Positions 34,815 to 62,520 of a DNA stretch of 64,000 nucleotides are shown here, piece after piece. The position numbers were made by a program, and so were the translations under genes. The notes beneath the pieces were generated by a model, which saw nothing but the letters and a program-made list of their open reading frames with translations, was not told where the DNA came from and made no database searches. Position 1 is the first letter of the stretch, and every line of letters begins with the position of its first letter. The DNA is from Salvelinus alpinus (Eukaryota; Chordata; Actinopteri; Salmoniformes; Salmonidae), in the NCBI RefSeq assembly GCF_045679555.1, contig NC_092122.1, positions 12,265,043-12,329,042 of the forward strand, read 5' to 3'.

Positions 34815-35480
34815 TATGACACCAGATTCGAATGACCACATACTTCCATGTAATGCAAACTTCAATATGGCCGACTCCATGGGTTTTAAATGTAATGAAG
34901 CGGCCGAGACAGGACGTCTAAATTGACACCACCCACACATTACAGTCAATCATCTTTCTGTCCTGCAGGAATCTGAGGCAACTATGATCTAGTGAGTTAC
35001 CTCCATGGTAATCAAAGGAGAACCAGTGCACTCTCCCAGAAGCTTGGCTGGTGTGTAAGAGGGTGTGGTACTGCGTGGTATCCAGAGGGTGTTACAGTAG
35101 GTAGTGAACATGGCCAGACACACGAGGTATGTGACATCATGGAACTGTAGCTTTCAGACATTCAGAGAGAAATGCAAGGGTGTTTCCCAATCACATGAGA
35201 CCTAATGACTTCACAGCACTATTGATTCTGTAGTTCCCCAATACATTAAACCATACTTTAGTTTTCCCACAAGTGAGAAAAGCGCAGCTGCTGATTTTCC
35301 AGGGCCTTTGAGCCTCTAGGTCTCTCACATTTGTTTCCACAATAGAGTCCAGAGATTTATGTGTGATTACAGCAGTTAAATTATGTTTTACTTAAGGCTT
35401 AAAGCAGGCCATATATCCATCTCCCACCCATGAGTGTTTATTATGATAGTTATAGCCTGCTTCCTGTCAGTAAGATTCAG
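34815..35480 (+). repeat. Local duplication, copy B (without insertions)
   Basis: Matches in order 12569-12775, 13146-13265, 14532-14644, 15945-16079 and 23176-23215. Copy B is continuous, whereas copy A is spread over 10.6 kb by transposons. The core CTGTCCTGCAGGAATCTGAG lies at 34962-34981. Some indels separate the copies, including about 95 bp near 35210-35300 present only in B. Confidence 0.9.
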
Positions 35481-35754
35481 GCAAATGAGATCTGACACCA
35501 TGAGTCTTGATGTGTGTGTGTGTGTGTGCATGCGCTATACTTGTTACACTTTCTTCAACTATCCACTGCAACAAAGTTGTTGAACGCATGTCTGTGGCAC
35601 TTCAAATCAAAACCTGTAGTAATCTTCAAGCCTGATAAAGTGCGTTACACTGAGCTACGTATGTGTATGTGTGTGTATGTAACCATTTAATCTCAGTTGA
35701 CCAGAGTTACCATCTCACTCAACCTCTCCCTCTCTGTCTCTCTCTCTTTAAAAG

Positions 35755-35846
35755 AGTCTGAACCTCCCTGCCCTCTCAGACGATGGCCTGTCTCTCATCA
35801 TTGTGAAAGAATGCTTGACCACAGAGATCTACGTGATCCTTGCAAG
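35755..35846 (+). CDS. Possible exon of an unidentified gene
   Basis: 92 bp between a strong pyrimidine tract plus AAAAG and the donor GTACCGAG. The best frame reads SLNLPALSDDGLSLIIVKEC and then LTTEIYVILAR. It is just downstream of duplication copy B, as the 23.3 kb candidate is downstream of copy A, so the two could belong to related transcription units. I do not recognise it. Short length keeps confidence low. Confidence 0.3.
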
Positions 35847-36531
35847 GTACCGAGTCTGCCCAGAAAATAACCCATGACAACTCCTCTGTGAGTGAATCAC
35901 AAGGTTTAAACACTGACATTACAAAGTTGCATTGGGTTGGCAGTTAAGCAGTACTTTCAACCTTGAGACCAATCTCTGTTCCTTGGTTATCTGTAGTGCT
36001 GAGTTCAAATAGAGCTTGAGACCAAGGTTAGAAACCAAACTCTACTGCCAGCTGACCGATTAGAATTGACAACGTCTACTGTATATCAATGAAGACAGTG
36101 TGAGAAGAAGTGTGTGTGCTCACACGCACAGACACACGAACATAGACATAGACACAAGCTGTAATAAACCATAGCAGTACTGTGATAGTGTGGGACCATA
36201 ATCGGAGGACTTTTATTTTGATACCGGATGCTGGGGCTCTGGGGTGTAAAGAGCAGGGGTTAGCTCGAGTTAAGAGTTTGATGCCTTTGCAGGTTCCAGC
36301 TCTTTGTTCACAGGATTTCATCATTTATTTATCCCCTGAAGTTGTGTGGTTGCTCTAATTAAACCTTGAGTCTATATCTAAAGTTGCAGTGTCCGTGTAT
36401 AATCATTCTTTACCCTGGCCTTTACCCTGGCTTTTACCCTGGCCCCCCAAAAACAAGCAGCTTTGTCTTTTACAAGATAACAAGCAAAACAGCAAACTGA
36501 GACTATTAAAGGAGTTTAGGCTGTCGTTTTA
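35847..36531. other. Gene-free interval
   Basis: No gene seen. TTTACCCTGGC-type sequence is repeated three times at 36412-36442. Confidence 0.5.
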
Positions 36532-37092
36532 TACAGTGTCTTCAGAAAGTATTCATAGCCCTTGACTTACTCCACATTTTGTTGTGTTACAGCCTGAATT
36601 CAAATTTTTATTTAAATTGTTTTTCTTCTCCCATCTACACACAATACCTCATAATGACAAAGTGAAAACATGTTTTTAGACATTTTTGCATATTTCCATG
36701 AGTGTTCTCACCCCTGAGTCAATACTTTGTAGAAGCACCTTTGGCAGCGATTAGAGCTGTGAGTCTTTTGGAGTAAGTCTCTAAGCGCTTTGCACACCTG
36801 GATTGTACAATATTTGCCCATTATTCCTTTTAAAATTCTTGAAGCTCTGTCAACTTGATTGTTGACCATTGCTAGACAGCCATTTTCAAGTCCTGCCGTA
36901 GAGTTTCATGCCGATTTAAGTCAAAACTGTAACTAGACCACTCAGGAACATTCAATGTTATCTTGATAAGCAACTTCAATGTAGATTTGGCCAGTCTAAG
37001 GTTATTGTCCTGCTGAAAGGTGAATTTGTCTCCCAGTGTCTGTTGGAAAGCACACTGAACCAGGTTTTCCTCTAGGATTTTGCCTGTGTGTA

Positions 37093-37933
37093 TATACTGA
37101 ACACAAATATAAACGCAACATGTAAAGTGTTGGTCCCATGTTTTATGAGTTGAAATAAAAGATCCCAGACATTTTCCATACATACAAAAAGCTTATTTCT
37201 CTCAAATGTTGTGCACAAATTTGTTTACATCACTGTTAGTGAGCATTTCTCCTTTGCCAAGAAAATACATCCACCTGACAGGCGTGGCATATCAAAAAGC
37301 TGAGGAGTATTCCTGTCTGTAATAAAGCTCTTTTGTGAGGAAAAACTCATTTTGATTGGCTGGACCTGGCTCCCCAGTGGGTAGGCCTGGCTCCCAATGT
37401 CACGATGTTCGTCTGAGGAAGAAGGAGTAGACCAAAGCGCAGCGTGGTACGTGTTCATGATGTTTATTATAGCCTGAACACTGAAACAAAAACAAAAGTG
37501 GAACAAAACGCAACAGTTCTGTCAGGTACTCATACAAAACAGAAAACAACTACCCACAAAACACAGGTGGGAAAAGGCTACCTAAGTATGGTTCTCAATC
37601 AGAGACAACGATAGACAGCTGCCTCTGATTGAGATCCACATCCGGCCAAACACATAGAAATAGACAACATAGAACAAAAACATAGAATGCCCACCCCAAC
37701 TCACGCCCTGACCAACCAAAATAGAGACATAAAAAGGATCTCTAAGGTCAGGGCGTGACACCCAAGTTGGTGGGCCCTAGCCCACCCATGGCCGCTCCCC
37801 TGCCCAGTCATGTGAAATCCATAGATTAGGGTCTAATGAATTTCTTTCAATTGACTGATTTCTTTCTATGAACTGTAACTCAGTAATATCTTTAAAATTG
37901 TTGCATGTTGCATTTATATTTTTGTTCAGTATA
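37093..37933. mobile_element. Tc1/mariner-like non-autonomous element (middle level)
   Basis: Terminal inverted repeats TATACTGAACACAAATATAA and, on the right, TTATATTTTTGTTCAGTATA (near matches), with TA targets. Subterminal AACGCAACATGT and CATGTTGCAT also pair. No transposase. It carries the solo LTR 37398-37760. Confidence 0.88.
37398..37760 (-). mobile_element. Solo LTR (inner level)
   Basis: 363 bp, TGTCACG ... CGTGACA ends, flanked by CCCAA at 37393-37397 and 37761-37765. Read on the minus strand it is related to the LTR at 17786-18619 (ATCAGAGGCAG block, GGTCAGGGCGTGAG, CACGCTGCGCTTTGGTC), so it comes from the same LTR family. Confidence 0.92.
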
Positions 37934-38865
37934 GCTTTATTCTGTTTATTTTTATCTTAAAAAACTCCCAAGTCATTGCCGATGACAAGTTTACCCATAA
38001 CATGATGCAGCCACCACCATGCTTGAAAATATGAAGAGTGGTGCTTGTTGAATTTACCCCAAATATAACACTTTGTATTCAGGACAAAAAGTACATTTCT
38101 TTGCCACATTTTTTGCAGTATTAGTTAAGTGCTTTATTGCAAACAGGATGCATGCTTTGGAATATTTTTATTCTGTACAGGCTTCCATCTTTTCACTCTG
38201 TCAATTAGGTTAGTATTGTGAATTAACTACAATGTTTTTGATCCATCCTCGTTTTTCTCATATCACACCATTGGTCTTATGGTGAAATCCCTGAGCAGTT
38301 TTCTTCCTCTCCGGAAACTGAGTTAGGAAGGACGCCTGTATCTTCGTAGTGACTGGGTTTATTGATACACCAAAGCCTAATTCATAATTCACCATGCTCA
38401 AAGGGATATTCATCATCTACTTTTTTTTTTTTTTTTTTTACACATCTAGCAACCAGTGCCTTTCTTTGCGAGGCATTGAAAAACCTGCCTGGTCTTTGTG
38501 GTAAAATCTGTGCTTGAAATTCACTACTTGATTGAGGGACCTTACAGATAATTGTATGTGTGGGGTACAGAGATGGTTTTGTCATTCAAAAGTCATGTTA
38601 ACCATTATTATAGAAAACGTAATGAGTCTATGCAACTTATTATGTGATTTGTGAAATTACTAGTGAACATATTTAGGCTTGCCATACCAAAGGGGTTGAA
38701 TACTTATTGACTCAAGACATTTCAGCTTTACATTTGTTATTCATTTCCAAAATGTTCTACAAACAAAACTCCACTTTGACATTATGAGGTATTGTGTGTA
38801 GATCAGTGAAACAAAATCTCAATTTAACACATTTTAAATTGCAAATACTTTCTGAAGGCACTGTA

Positions 38866-40254
38866 TCTGGGTTGCATGATTCTACAGATTTTAGGATTTA
38901 CTTAGAATTTCTTCTTTTGCTCAACAAGCGTTTTATTGGAAGACAAAAGACACAAAAATGTACATGGAGAATCCCCAATGAAGTGGCTGACAGAGTCCTG
39001 CAAACCTATACACTTTCACATTACTTTTCAGCCTGATAGTGTGTGCGTGTGTGTGTTGCAACGCAACTCCTATGTAATGGAATGTAAATGTTATGACAGG
39101 GGAAGAGGGTCTTTTTCTTGTCTCTTTCCCACAATCTCCTATAGACCCTTTTTCACTAGAAGACACACTGACATCAAGCACAGATGCACGTGACTTTTGG
39201 CGGCAGTCAGAAAGCCATCTCCATCTGTTCCCATTCAACATAGCCTAGATTTACATTTTTATTACTTCTAAACAAAATATTTTTTAGGGGTTCTCATATG
39301 CTTACAATGATGTTTTAGTTATTGCTTGAACAGTCGCTAAGATTATATTTGGTTGGGATCTTTGCAAAAATAACAGTTGCTAGCTAGAATGCTGACGCTC
39401 ATTGACATACGCTGTAGCAAACACTAGCCAAAGAGCCATTTTACTGGTTGACGTGTTTTTTAAGTATAATGCAGTTGATTTGCAATGATGACACAAACAT
39501 TAAATTAAGCAGGACATTCACACAAGCCTTAAAATCCAATTATGAAATAGTGTGAAATACACTCATAAGTAGCATGTAAATTGCTACTTTTTTTACTGGC
39601 ATTAAGCACTTGCACTCATCGCCCCCGTGTGGTAATGTTTGCAAACACAGAAAGGGGTCTATACTCTCCATACGTGCATCTTTCCACGTCCTCCTATCTC
39701 TTCCCAGCTCCCTCTCTTATTCCCTCCTCTCTTCGATCTTCCAAACCCTCCCCCTCTTCCACCTCTCTCGTGTTAGTGGTTGACACCGACCCATAGCTGA
39801 TTTACACCAAGTATATATGGTGTATTTGTGAGATGAATACCATGGTAGTGAGAGGAAGATGAATTCTATGGACTAAGTACAGTTTTACATCTCTCCCGCT
39901 GACCTGTACTGTGTACATGTTAATGTGTTATATAGACTGACAACAAAAACCAGATCAACACACTGACACTGTCAGATGCCATCACAGATTCCACTATGCT
40001 GTTAAAATGAAGTGCTTTGTAACACCAAAACTAGTGGCAATTGAGCTGCCACCAACTTGAAGGAGACGAAACCTTATCTGTGGTACCAATTCCAAAGAAA
40101 TGTATCATCTTACTGACCCTCCTGTTTCCAATCTGTATAAATAAAGCACTGCAAAAATGAAGGTGGAATTCCACAAAAAAATGTAATTCTCTTATCACAA
40201 TCAATATTTAGGCTATAAACCATTTGCATTTATAAGCCATTCTATCACACCCTG
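38866..40254. other. Gene-free interval
   Basis: No gene recognised. GT-rich sequence at 39039-39056 and a CT-rich stretch at 39680-39775 were the only patterns seen. Confidence 0.45.
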
Positions 40255-40380
40255 ATCTGTTTCATCTGTCGTTGTGATTGTCTCCACCCCCCCTCCAGGT
40301 GTCTCCCATCTTCCCCATTATTCCCTGTGTATTTATACCTGTGTTCTCTGTTTGTCTGTTGAATTTTGCTCAATTTACTG
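40248..40380 (+). mobile_element. LTR fragment (Gypsy-type, salmonid)
   Basis: CACACCCTGATCTGTTTCAT, GTGATTGTCTCCACCCCC and TGTGTATTTATACCTGTGTT (with TATA-like TATTTATA) resemble a common salmonid LTR upstream region. Both edges are ragged and no duplication was found. Confidence 0.5.
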
Positions 40381-40399
40381 GGACGAATAATGATTAACG

Positions 40400-43300
40400 A
40401 GCTGTTAGGAGTAGTAGAGTGAAGGACATTGGATCAATGCTGATGCATCATGGTCAAGAGAACTTTCACCCATCTATTTTTCCACTATGATGTCACCTTT
40501 GCCCAGGTTTACCAGATTCCAGGAAGGGGTGTTTTTTTATGTTCCTTTAAGGAAATATTGAGTAATATGTATGTTCTTGGTACCTCTAGTTGTATTTATT
40601 TTAAGATGTAGTAATATCGAAGAGCGCTGGCAATTGTCATGTTCTCTAATGTTTGTATAATTCTGTGGAGACTAGACTTAATTCTGATTATAACTTCATT
40701 ATTTTTTGTTTTGACAATGGCATCGATGTTGTTAACAATAACTGTTGTGAAGAGTTGCTCATACTGTACTCACACACACGTGAAGGTAAACATGCAGACA
40801 CACGCACGCGCACACAAACACACACACTTTCACAAATTAGAGGCACACACTGGACTTTATCTCACTACAGTGTAGTTCTTTATTTTTTACAGAGAATGAA
40901 AGACATTGTCTGACATGAACATGTAGCTACATTTTGAATTTATTTTTCTTTCCTAACAAAAGGTCACCTTTTAGGAGCGTGGGAAATACGAGATAAATAG
41001 TGTCTTTGGTGACGTACATATATAAATATACAAAGATAACTTAAATATATTACTTTTCTTACATAGTACCACTAATAATATATAATATGCACAAGTGCGC
41101 ATGATATCATCTTCACTCTACTCCACTCATACTCATACAGATCTTTATCAAATGCAACATATACAATAACTCTCATCTGTCATTAAAAATAGAATTGCAA
41201 TGTTTGAAATTCAAGTTGTGAAGAACTAACAACATTAAAGTGCTTTGCTCAGTTTGCTGTGACCCTATAAGAGGCTTCTGACCTTAAGTATAATTAAATA
41301 TTGAACGAGGAAAAACAGACTGGGATTGTGATGTGTTAGATCCCTGCCTAAGACGACTATACGATAAGTACCTACACATACACAGTCACATACAGTCACA
41401 TACACACTTACATACAGTCACATACACACTCACATACAGACGTGAACACCCAACACAATCTCTTGCATCTCTTTACAACATAGGTTAAGTTAACAATGGC
41501 AGGCGATGGCAGCGTTAGTTTTGATGTAAGACTGGTGGAGAGTGTTTCTCTTAACACACAAGGGGAGGTATTAGTGGTCAAAGGTCGTAAATAATCTGGT
41601 GGTACGCAGTTTACCCAGACAAAACACTCAGCTATGCTGCTAGGAATGACTACGGACGCGCCAGTGACACAACACTGACGTGTAATTACTGTAATATGAG
41701 ATTCACAACACAAAGAAAAAGTATAGCAAAAACAAAATGGCCCCAACAAAAATCCAACAAACACAAGGTTGGTTCCTGATTCTATATGTGGCCGTTCAGA
41801 CACAAACACACACTTGTGACAGTGGTGGTTAAGAAGTCGAGAGATTCACCAAGGTTCTTAGCGTTTGAAAAGCCTTTTAATGGTCTGTCACGAGACATTG
41901 ATTAGCTCAATTACAGCAGAGACAATGGCATGTGTGTTTCACTATGCCTTTGAACAGATTAGACTTAAAGAACCAATGAACCACTGATTATGACCTGCGA
42001 CCTGGCGTAGGTCATAATCTGAGATAGAAGGAGAGAGAGTGGTAGAGGGACAGATGGTGAGATAGAGAGAGTGAGACAGAGAATCTCTCCACGATTAAAT
42101 GAGCTAACTCTAAAGTAGAATAAAGCCCCAGTTTTAATTAAGATGATTCAGTCCAAAAAGACAAAAATATGTCAAACAAAATGAAAGGGGGATATGGATA
42201 GAGACCACGCTATAGTATGATGTAGATCACAAAAAAACTAAATGACTGTCAAGTATTGTCAGATATTTGGTGAATTTAAACCACTTGCCCAACTAACTTA
42301 ATTAGTTATAGAATGATTTCATTGAGGCAACGCTGTGGTCAAAACAAAACAGTAAAAACCTGGACCCTAAAAGACTCTAAGTTGATTTTGGGTACTCCTG
42401 TGACTGTTTAATTACGACACAGTAACCTAATAGTTACATAGCTATAGTCATAAATACATGAATGTATGACTAACGGCTGACCTGGTTTCTAACTGCAGCA
42501 ATAGCAACATCAGCAAGTCTGGATCAAAGTTATTGGAAAACAAATAGTCTGAACGTTGAGGACTATCTCAACTATTCTAATCCTCTGACATTGAGAATAT
42601 GAAACATTTGAATGTGTTTCAAAGAGCATGATTATTATGGGTATTAAAGATGTCATGGAGACGTTGTGGCTTGTTTTTTCAGGTCGACAGACTCTGCACC
42701 TTTTGAAGGTTGGGCTAGTTTTTTGAATGCTTGCTGAGTTGAGGTTGTTTTTGGTTATTTTTAGTGAGAGCATCCGTCCACCATTTCAGAGACAGTTATA
42801 ACAAGGGAAAAAGGGAATCTAGGGGCATATTTTTTTTACCGTATTTCGTATCCAGATTTAAAATGTGGCACTCTGGCTCCCTAACTTTTGGTATCCGTGG
42901 TCTGTCATTACAAAGCCACAATGTAACAGCAGAGAACTTTGCTGTTGACTCTGTGCTAATTTGGACTCATTTGACACACTACAAGCATACAACGTAAAAT
43001 ATTGTTGTGTACACACTAAACTACTAGCATTTTTAGGATCATTACTGACCGGATTATTATTGATAATGACAAAGTAAGCCTCTAAATATTCCTAGGCAGT
43101 ACTGCTAGTGGCAGATTTTGGGTTTGGGTTGGCAACTTGTGATGCTTTAGCTAGTAGTTATACGGTCCCTTGGCCAAGGCAAGGCACGGTCAAAGTTTAT
43201 TTTGTTTATAAATACTGCAGACGATGTGTACCACCTCGCCACCATAGCGGTACAACTAAAGAGATTAGGTCTGATTGGTTAAATTGCCGTAAACATAAAG

Positions 43301-44510
43301 TCGAGACTTAGTGGGAGAACTTAAGAATCACATGAAGGGGATAATATCCCCACTCAGACCCTGAGATAAGGGCAGCAGGAGTGTTCACTGTGTTCACGAG
43401 CCAACCAATAGATCTCACCGCTGAAATAGGTCCGCAATGATTTATAATAAAAACATTGAAAACCTCCATCTTGTATAGGAACTGAGTCATTGAAATGTTT
43501 ACCCTCTTCTTTCTCTTTCTATAAACAGTCTCTACTAGACGAGTCCAGAATCAGAACTCCATCCAGCCACTGCTGAACTTGACTATTATGGCTGAATGCG
43601 GCTGTCAAGGCTGTGGTCTGTTGAAACATATACTTCACAGAACCACAGACCGCTTCTGTCGGGAACATCATTGGCTGCAGATGAGAAAGGACAGTAGGTT
43701 CTTGTCTGTAAGGTCAGTGTCTGTGTCTGTACGGTCAGTGTCTGTGTCTATAAGGTCAGTGTCTGCCCACAAATGGTTGCTGGTGGTCTGTAAATCAGAG
43801 AATTAACCCAGATATGTCAAACATGGTCCCTCAAATTGTCCTGGCAGATCTAAGGGGGTAGGGTTTAGGGTGGGGTAAAAGGGTTCATTGGGTCGTTTTG
43901 ACGGGTCTTCAGGGATATATTCGCTCTGACAGGGATCTGATCCTATCCCTGGTAGAAATCCACATTAGTGGTTTAAGTGTTTGATCAATGGGGCCAGAGC
44001 TAACTGCTGCTGTGGAGGTCATCAGGCCTTATACAGACACGTCCAGTCGCGTTGGCTTGTGTTAAGTAGAAAGACCGGTGGACAGGGGCATTTATTCTTA
44101 CATTAACAGGATTAGGAAGTCAAACTGAGCCCCTTGCAGCTCTTTGATGAGTCAGGAGGCCGGGAGAAACACAAAGACTTTGACGAGACCCAAATGTCCA
44201 GAGCATCTCTGGGTGACAGGTATTCGTTCCCAGTGGTGGTGGGAAGCGTCGACTAAGAGGCTTTCATTCATGTCAGATTCCTTTTCTTAAACAGCATGAT
44301 GCGTTTTTGAGGTGTACAGAGGAGTAAGGCAAATGTCATTCAAAAAGTACAGAAATGGTCATTTCAGGATCTAAAAAAGGTGTGGACTACATCTAATACT
44401 AATGCAAAGGCTATCTGTGATACATAAAATAGAGATAAATGTCTATAGATAGAAGTTTGCTGGGGTGTTGATGTTTTCAGAGAAGAGAGGGAGAAGTATC
44501 CGTCAGTCGC
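40400..44510. other. Gene-free interval, 3' of adm2
   Basis: Contains short CA-rich tracts (40770-40832), a tandem CACATACAGTCACATACAC motif at 41378-41436, and a 21-bp repeat at 43712-43770. On the minus strand AATAAA lies at 44091-44096, about 415 bp past the adm2 stop, a plausible poly(A) signal for that gene. No exons recognised. Confidence 0.45.
43712..43770 (+). repeat. 21-bp tandem repeat, about 2.7 copies
   Basis: GGTCAGTGTCTGTGTCTGTAC recurs with period 21. It makes an open frame of repeated Ser/Val/Arg, which I regard as a composition artefact. Confidence 0.8.
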
Positions 44511-57305
<12,795 letters not shown>

Positions 57306-57461
57306 CTCGGGACGAGTTCTCACGCACACCCCTTGGGAAGGAGGGTGTTCCCAAACCACCTGGACGATGTTCAACTCCCGGGGAAGAAAAATTCCCCAAA
57401 GTTTTGGTATTTAGGCTAGTACTGATATCCAGGCAACAATGCGTGAGAAAGTCAAATAATC
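57306..57461 (-). promoter_or_regulatory. adm2 5' UTR in the first coding exon
   Basis: On the minus strand a strong acceptor (TTTTCTGTTTATCACAG) ends at 57462, and 156 nt of untranslated sequence lead to the ATG at 57305-57303 in context CGAGATGC. Upstream ATGs are present in other frames. Confidence 0.6.
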
Positions 57462-57854
57462 CTGTGATAAACAGAAAATAAAAAAATAAAGAAAAGTAAA
57501 GTAAATAAATGGTCTAATTTGATCAGGATATTGATCAGGTTACGTTATCGAAATATGCAAGAAATACAGTTATTTTGCAACAAATATCCAAGAGTGCCTG
57601 TGGGACACCTGCAAGTGAATTATTCACTCACTATTCAGTAGCCTAATCATGCATACAAAGTGTACGAACCACTCTATGTGTTGCCAATTGAAAGCTATGC
57701 AAAAAGAAACCTCAAGCACTAAAGAAAAGGTATAAAAAATATATCTAGCTACACCCATTTTTCATATTTTACACAAAAATGATATTACATTTCAAATTAT
57801 AACTATAATAGCTCATAAAATAGTACATTTTATGAATGTTAGTAATATCTTACG

Positions 57855-58000
57855 TATATGAGGATTTTCAGAAATATTCTCGTATGTCTAAGTATTTTCC
57901 CACGGATCTGACAAGTGTTGGTCAAGATGAAGTTCTCAAATTCAACTTCTGAAGTTGAGCGCGAGATGACATTGTGCGTATAAATATTGAGTGGGCGGGA
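57855..58000 (-). promoter_or_regulatory. Candidate adm2 promoter and noncoding exon 1
   Basis: On the minus strand: GC box CCCGCCC (57993-57999), TATA-like TATTTATA (57979-57986), then about 100 nt to a good donor GTAAGAT at 57853-57847. If real, transcription starts near 57955 and splices to 57461. This is inferred from spacing and motifs only. Confidence 0.45.
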
Positions 58001-59005
58001 CTCATTCTGCACCGGTGCACCTGATAGGCTCCATGAATTGGTCGGATAATGTATTCTTAATTTACTATATGACGTGTATGTGTGCATGTTGATGTGTGCC
58101 GTTTATAGCTATGCTGTTGTAGTTTTTGGTGGCAAATGCCAACTGATATGCCAATATGATGATGCTGCTTGACTGGTCAAAGATCTTCTAAGAACTTCCA
58201 AGAAAATGAGTTCAATGTTTGTTCTGTTAGTTATAGATATTCATATTTAAGATAGATTTTAAGACAGATCCATGCTAATCTTTAACCAACCATTGATCCA
58301 AATGTTGTTTTATTAACCATTTCCCATACTATATGCCATACAAACAAACGGTGGCATATTCTCAAAATGCTTTTCTTAGACTTCTAACATGCGTTTTCCA
58401 CCCCCTCCCTTTCCCTTCTCTCTTATCTTTGCCTTCAACACCAAGTAAGCCTGAGGGATAAGTATAGATACTTTTGGCCACACACCGGTGGCTACACGTA
58501 TTAAGTACTGCCCAATGTGCTATTGATACATTAGCTATTTGACAGATTGCTTCATGATTATGCCACAAACATTTACTTATCCTACATTTTACAGAAATAT
58601 AAGGAAATATGATCTCACAAAGAGTACCATGTGACCTATGATAATGAGTGGTTACAGTGGCTATCATATAGCTTGATGCCACCAGGGCTACAAAGATCAT
58701 GTGCAGCTAATTTGTTTAGGACAGTTTCCTCCTGTATACAATGAGAATGTTGTCACTTGTGTTTAGTAACCTTACTACGGCGTTGTAGATGTGTCAGTCA
58801 CAGGTTTAGACTCGTATATCCTAAAACGGACTCACATGAGTCATATTTCAATCAGTGTCCGTTGAGAAAGTGGGTGAGTCTGTATTGTCTCCCGAGCTTA
58901 GCAAGCATGAACACCTGTGCTCTATCCTGATTGTGACATGTTTTATTAATTAGGCTGCATAGTCATAATGTACATACCTGATCCACACAAAACACAGAGG
59001 AGAGT
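58001..59005. other. Gene-free interval upstream of adm2
   Basis: No gene or recognised repeat. Confidence 0.5.
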
Positions 59006-60641
59006 TACAGTTGAAGTCGGAAGTTTACATACACCTTAGCCAAATACATTAAACTCAGTGTTTCACAATTCCTGACATTTAATCCTAGTAAAAATTCCCT
59101 GTCTTAGGTCAGTTAGGATCACCACTTTATTTTAAGAATGTGAAATGTCAGAATAATAGTAGAGAGAATGATTTATTTCAGCTTTTATTTCTTTCATCAC
59201 TTTCCCAGTGGGTCAGAAGTTAACATACACTCAATTAGTATTTGGTAGTATTGCCTTCAAATTGTTTAACTTGGGTCAAACGCTTCAGGTAACCTTCCAC
59301 AAGCTTCCCACAATAAGTTGGGAGAATTTTGGCCCATTCCCCCTGACAGAGCTGGTGTGACTGAGTCAGGTTTGTAAGCCTCCTTGCTCGCACAAGCTTT
59401 TTCAGTTCTGCTCACAAATGTTCTATAGGATTTAGGTCAGGGCTTTGTGATGGCCACTCCAATACCTTGACTTTGTTGTCCTTAAGCCATTTTGCCACAA
59501 CTTTGTATGCTTGAGGTCATTGTCCATTTGGAAGACCCATTTGCGACCAAGCTTTAACTTCCTGACTGATGTCTGGAGATGTTGCTTCAATATATCCACA
59601 TAATTTTCCTCCCTCGTGATGCCATCTATTTTGTGAAGTGCATCAGTCCCTTCTGCAGCAAAGCACCCCATAACATGATGCTGCCACCCCCGTGCTTCAC
59701 GGTTGGGATGGTATTCTTCGGCTTGCAAGCCTCCCCCTTTTTCCTCCAAACATAACGATGGTCATGATGGCCAAACAGTTATATTTTTGTTTCATCAGAC
59801 CAGAGAACATTTCTCCAAAAAGTACGATCTTTGTCCCCATGTGCAGTTGCAAACCGCAGTCTGGCCTTTTTATGGCGGTTTTTGAGCAGTGGCTTCTTCC
59901 TTGCTGAGTGGCCTTTCAGGTTGTGTTGATATAGGACTTGTTTTACTGTAGATATAGATACTTTTGTACCTGTTTCCTCCAGCATCTTCACAAGGTCCTT
60001 TGCTGTTGTTCTGGGATTGATTTGCACTTTTCGCACCAAAGTATGTTCATCTCAAGGAGACAGAATGCGTCTCCTTCCTGAGCGGTATGAGGGCTGCATG
60101 GTCCCATGGTGTTTATACTTGCGTACTATTTTTTGTAAAGATGAACGTGGTACTTTCAGGCGTTTGGAAATTGCTCCCAAGGATTAACCAGACTTGTGGA
60201 GGTCTTCAATTTGTTTTCTGAGGTCTTGGCTGATTTCTTTTGATTTTCCCATGATGTCAAGCAAAGAGGCATGAGTTTTAAGGTAGGCCTTGAAATACAT
60301 CAACAAGTACACCTCCAATTGACTCAAATTATGTCAATTAGCCTATCAGAAGCTTCTAAAGCCATGACATCATTTTCTGGAATTTTCCAAGCTTTTTAAA
60401 GGCACAGTCAACTTAGTGTATGTAAACTTCTGACCCACTGGAATTGTGATACAGTGAATTATAAGTGAAATAATCTGTCTGTAAAGAATTGTTGGAAAAA
60501 TTACTTGTGTCATGCATAAAGTAGATGTCCTAACTGACTTGCCAAAACTATAGTTTGTTAACAAGACATTTGTGGAGTGGTTGAAAAATGAGTTTTAATG
60601 ACTCCAACCTAAGTGTCTGTAAACTTCCGACTTCAACTGTA
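59006..60641 (-). mobile_element. Sleeping Beauty-type Tc1 transposon, copy 2
   Basis: Same family and orientation as 53269-54909, with ends TACAGTTGAAGTCGGAAGTT and AACTTCCGACTTCAACTGTA at 59006 and 60641. Transposase pieces on the minus strand: MVRKVQINPRTTAKDLVKML and LRFATAHGDKDRTFWRNVLW (60039-59779), then YVDILKQHLQTSVRKLKLGR and [11 protein letters not shown] (59749-59432). A 4-base deletion after LKHT relative to copy 1 shifts the frame. Inactive, though both ends are well kept. Confidence 0.95.
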
Positions 60642-62333
<1,692 letters not shown>

Positions 62334-62520
62334 TGTACCAGACTAGGCCTAGTCTGTGTGACCTTTGACTCAACGGGCAGCCAGTTGAGCTCCTGAAACT
62401 GGCTCCTACCAATATGAGTACGTGGGCTCAGATTCAACGCCAGCTTAATCAACTTGTTCTGGGCTATCTGAAGGTTGCTTTTTAGTAGATTAGTTAAGCC
62501 TTCGAACCATGAAGTGCTAT

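Larger units (their letters stand above)
36532..38865 (-). mobile_element. Tc1-like transposon (outer level of a three-level nest)
   Basis: Ends TACAGTGTCTTCAGAAAGTA (36532) and TACTTTCTGAAGGCACTGTA (38865), with TA targets. Same family as 13305-14450. Transposase on the minus strand is recognisable only in fragments (an FQQDNN block near 37020 and CATGATGCAGCCACCACC-type sequence near 38000). An 841-bp element is inserted at 37093-37933. A T run at 38422-38440 is notable. Inactive. Confidence 0.9.

Noticed and set aside
43579-43806. 75-residue frame with Ser/Val/Arg repeats
   Set aside because: Its repeats come from a 21-bp tandem repeat; the N-terminal Cys-rich part was not recognised and has no splice support.
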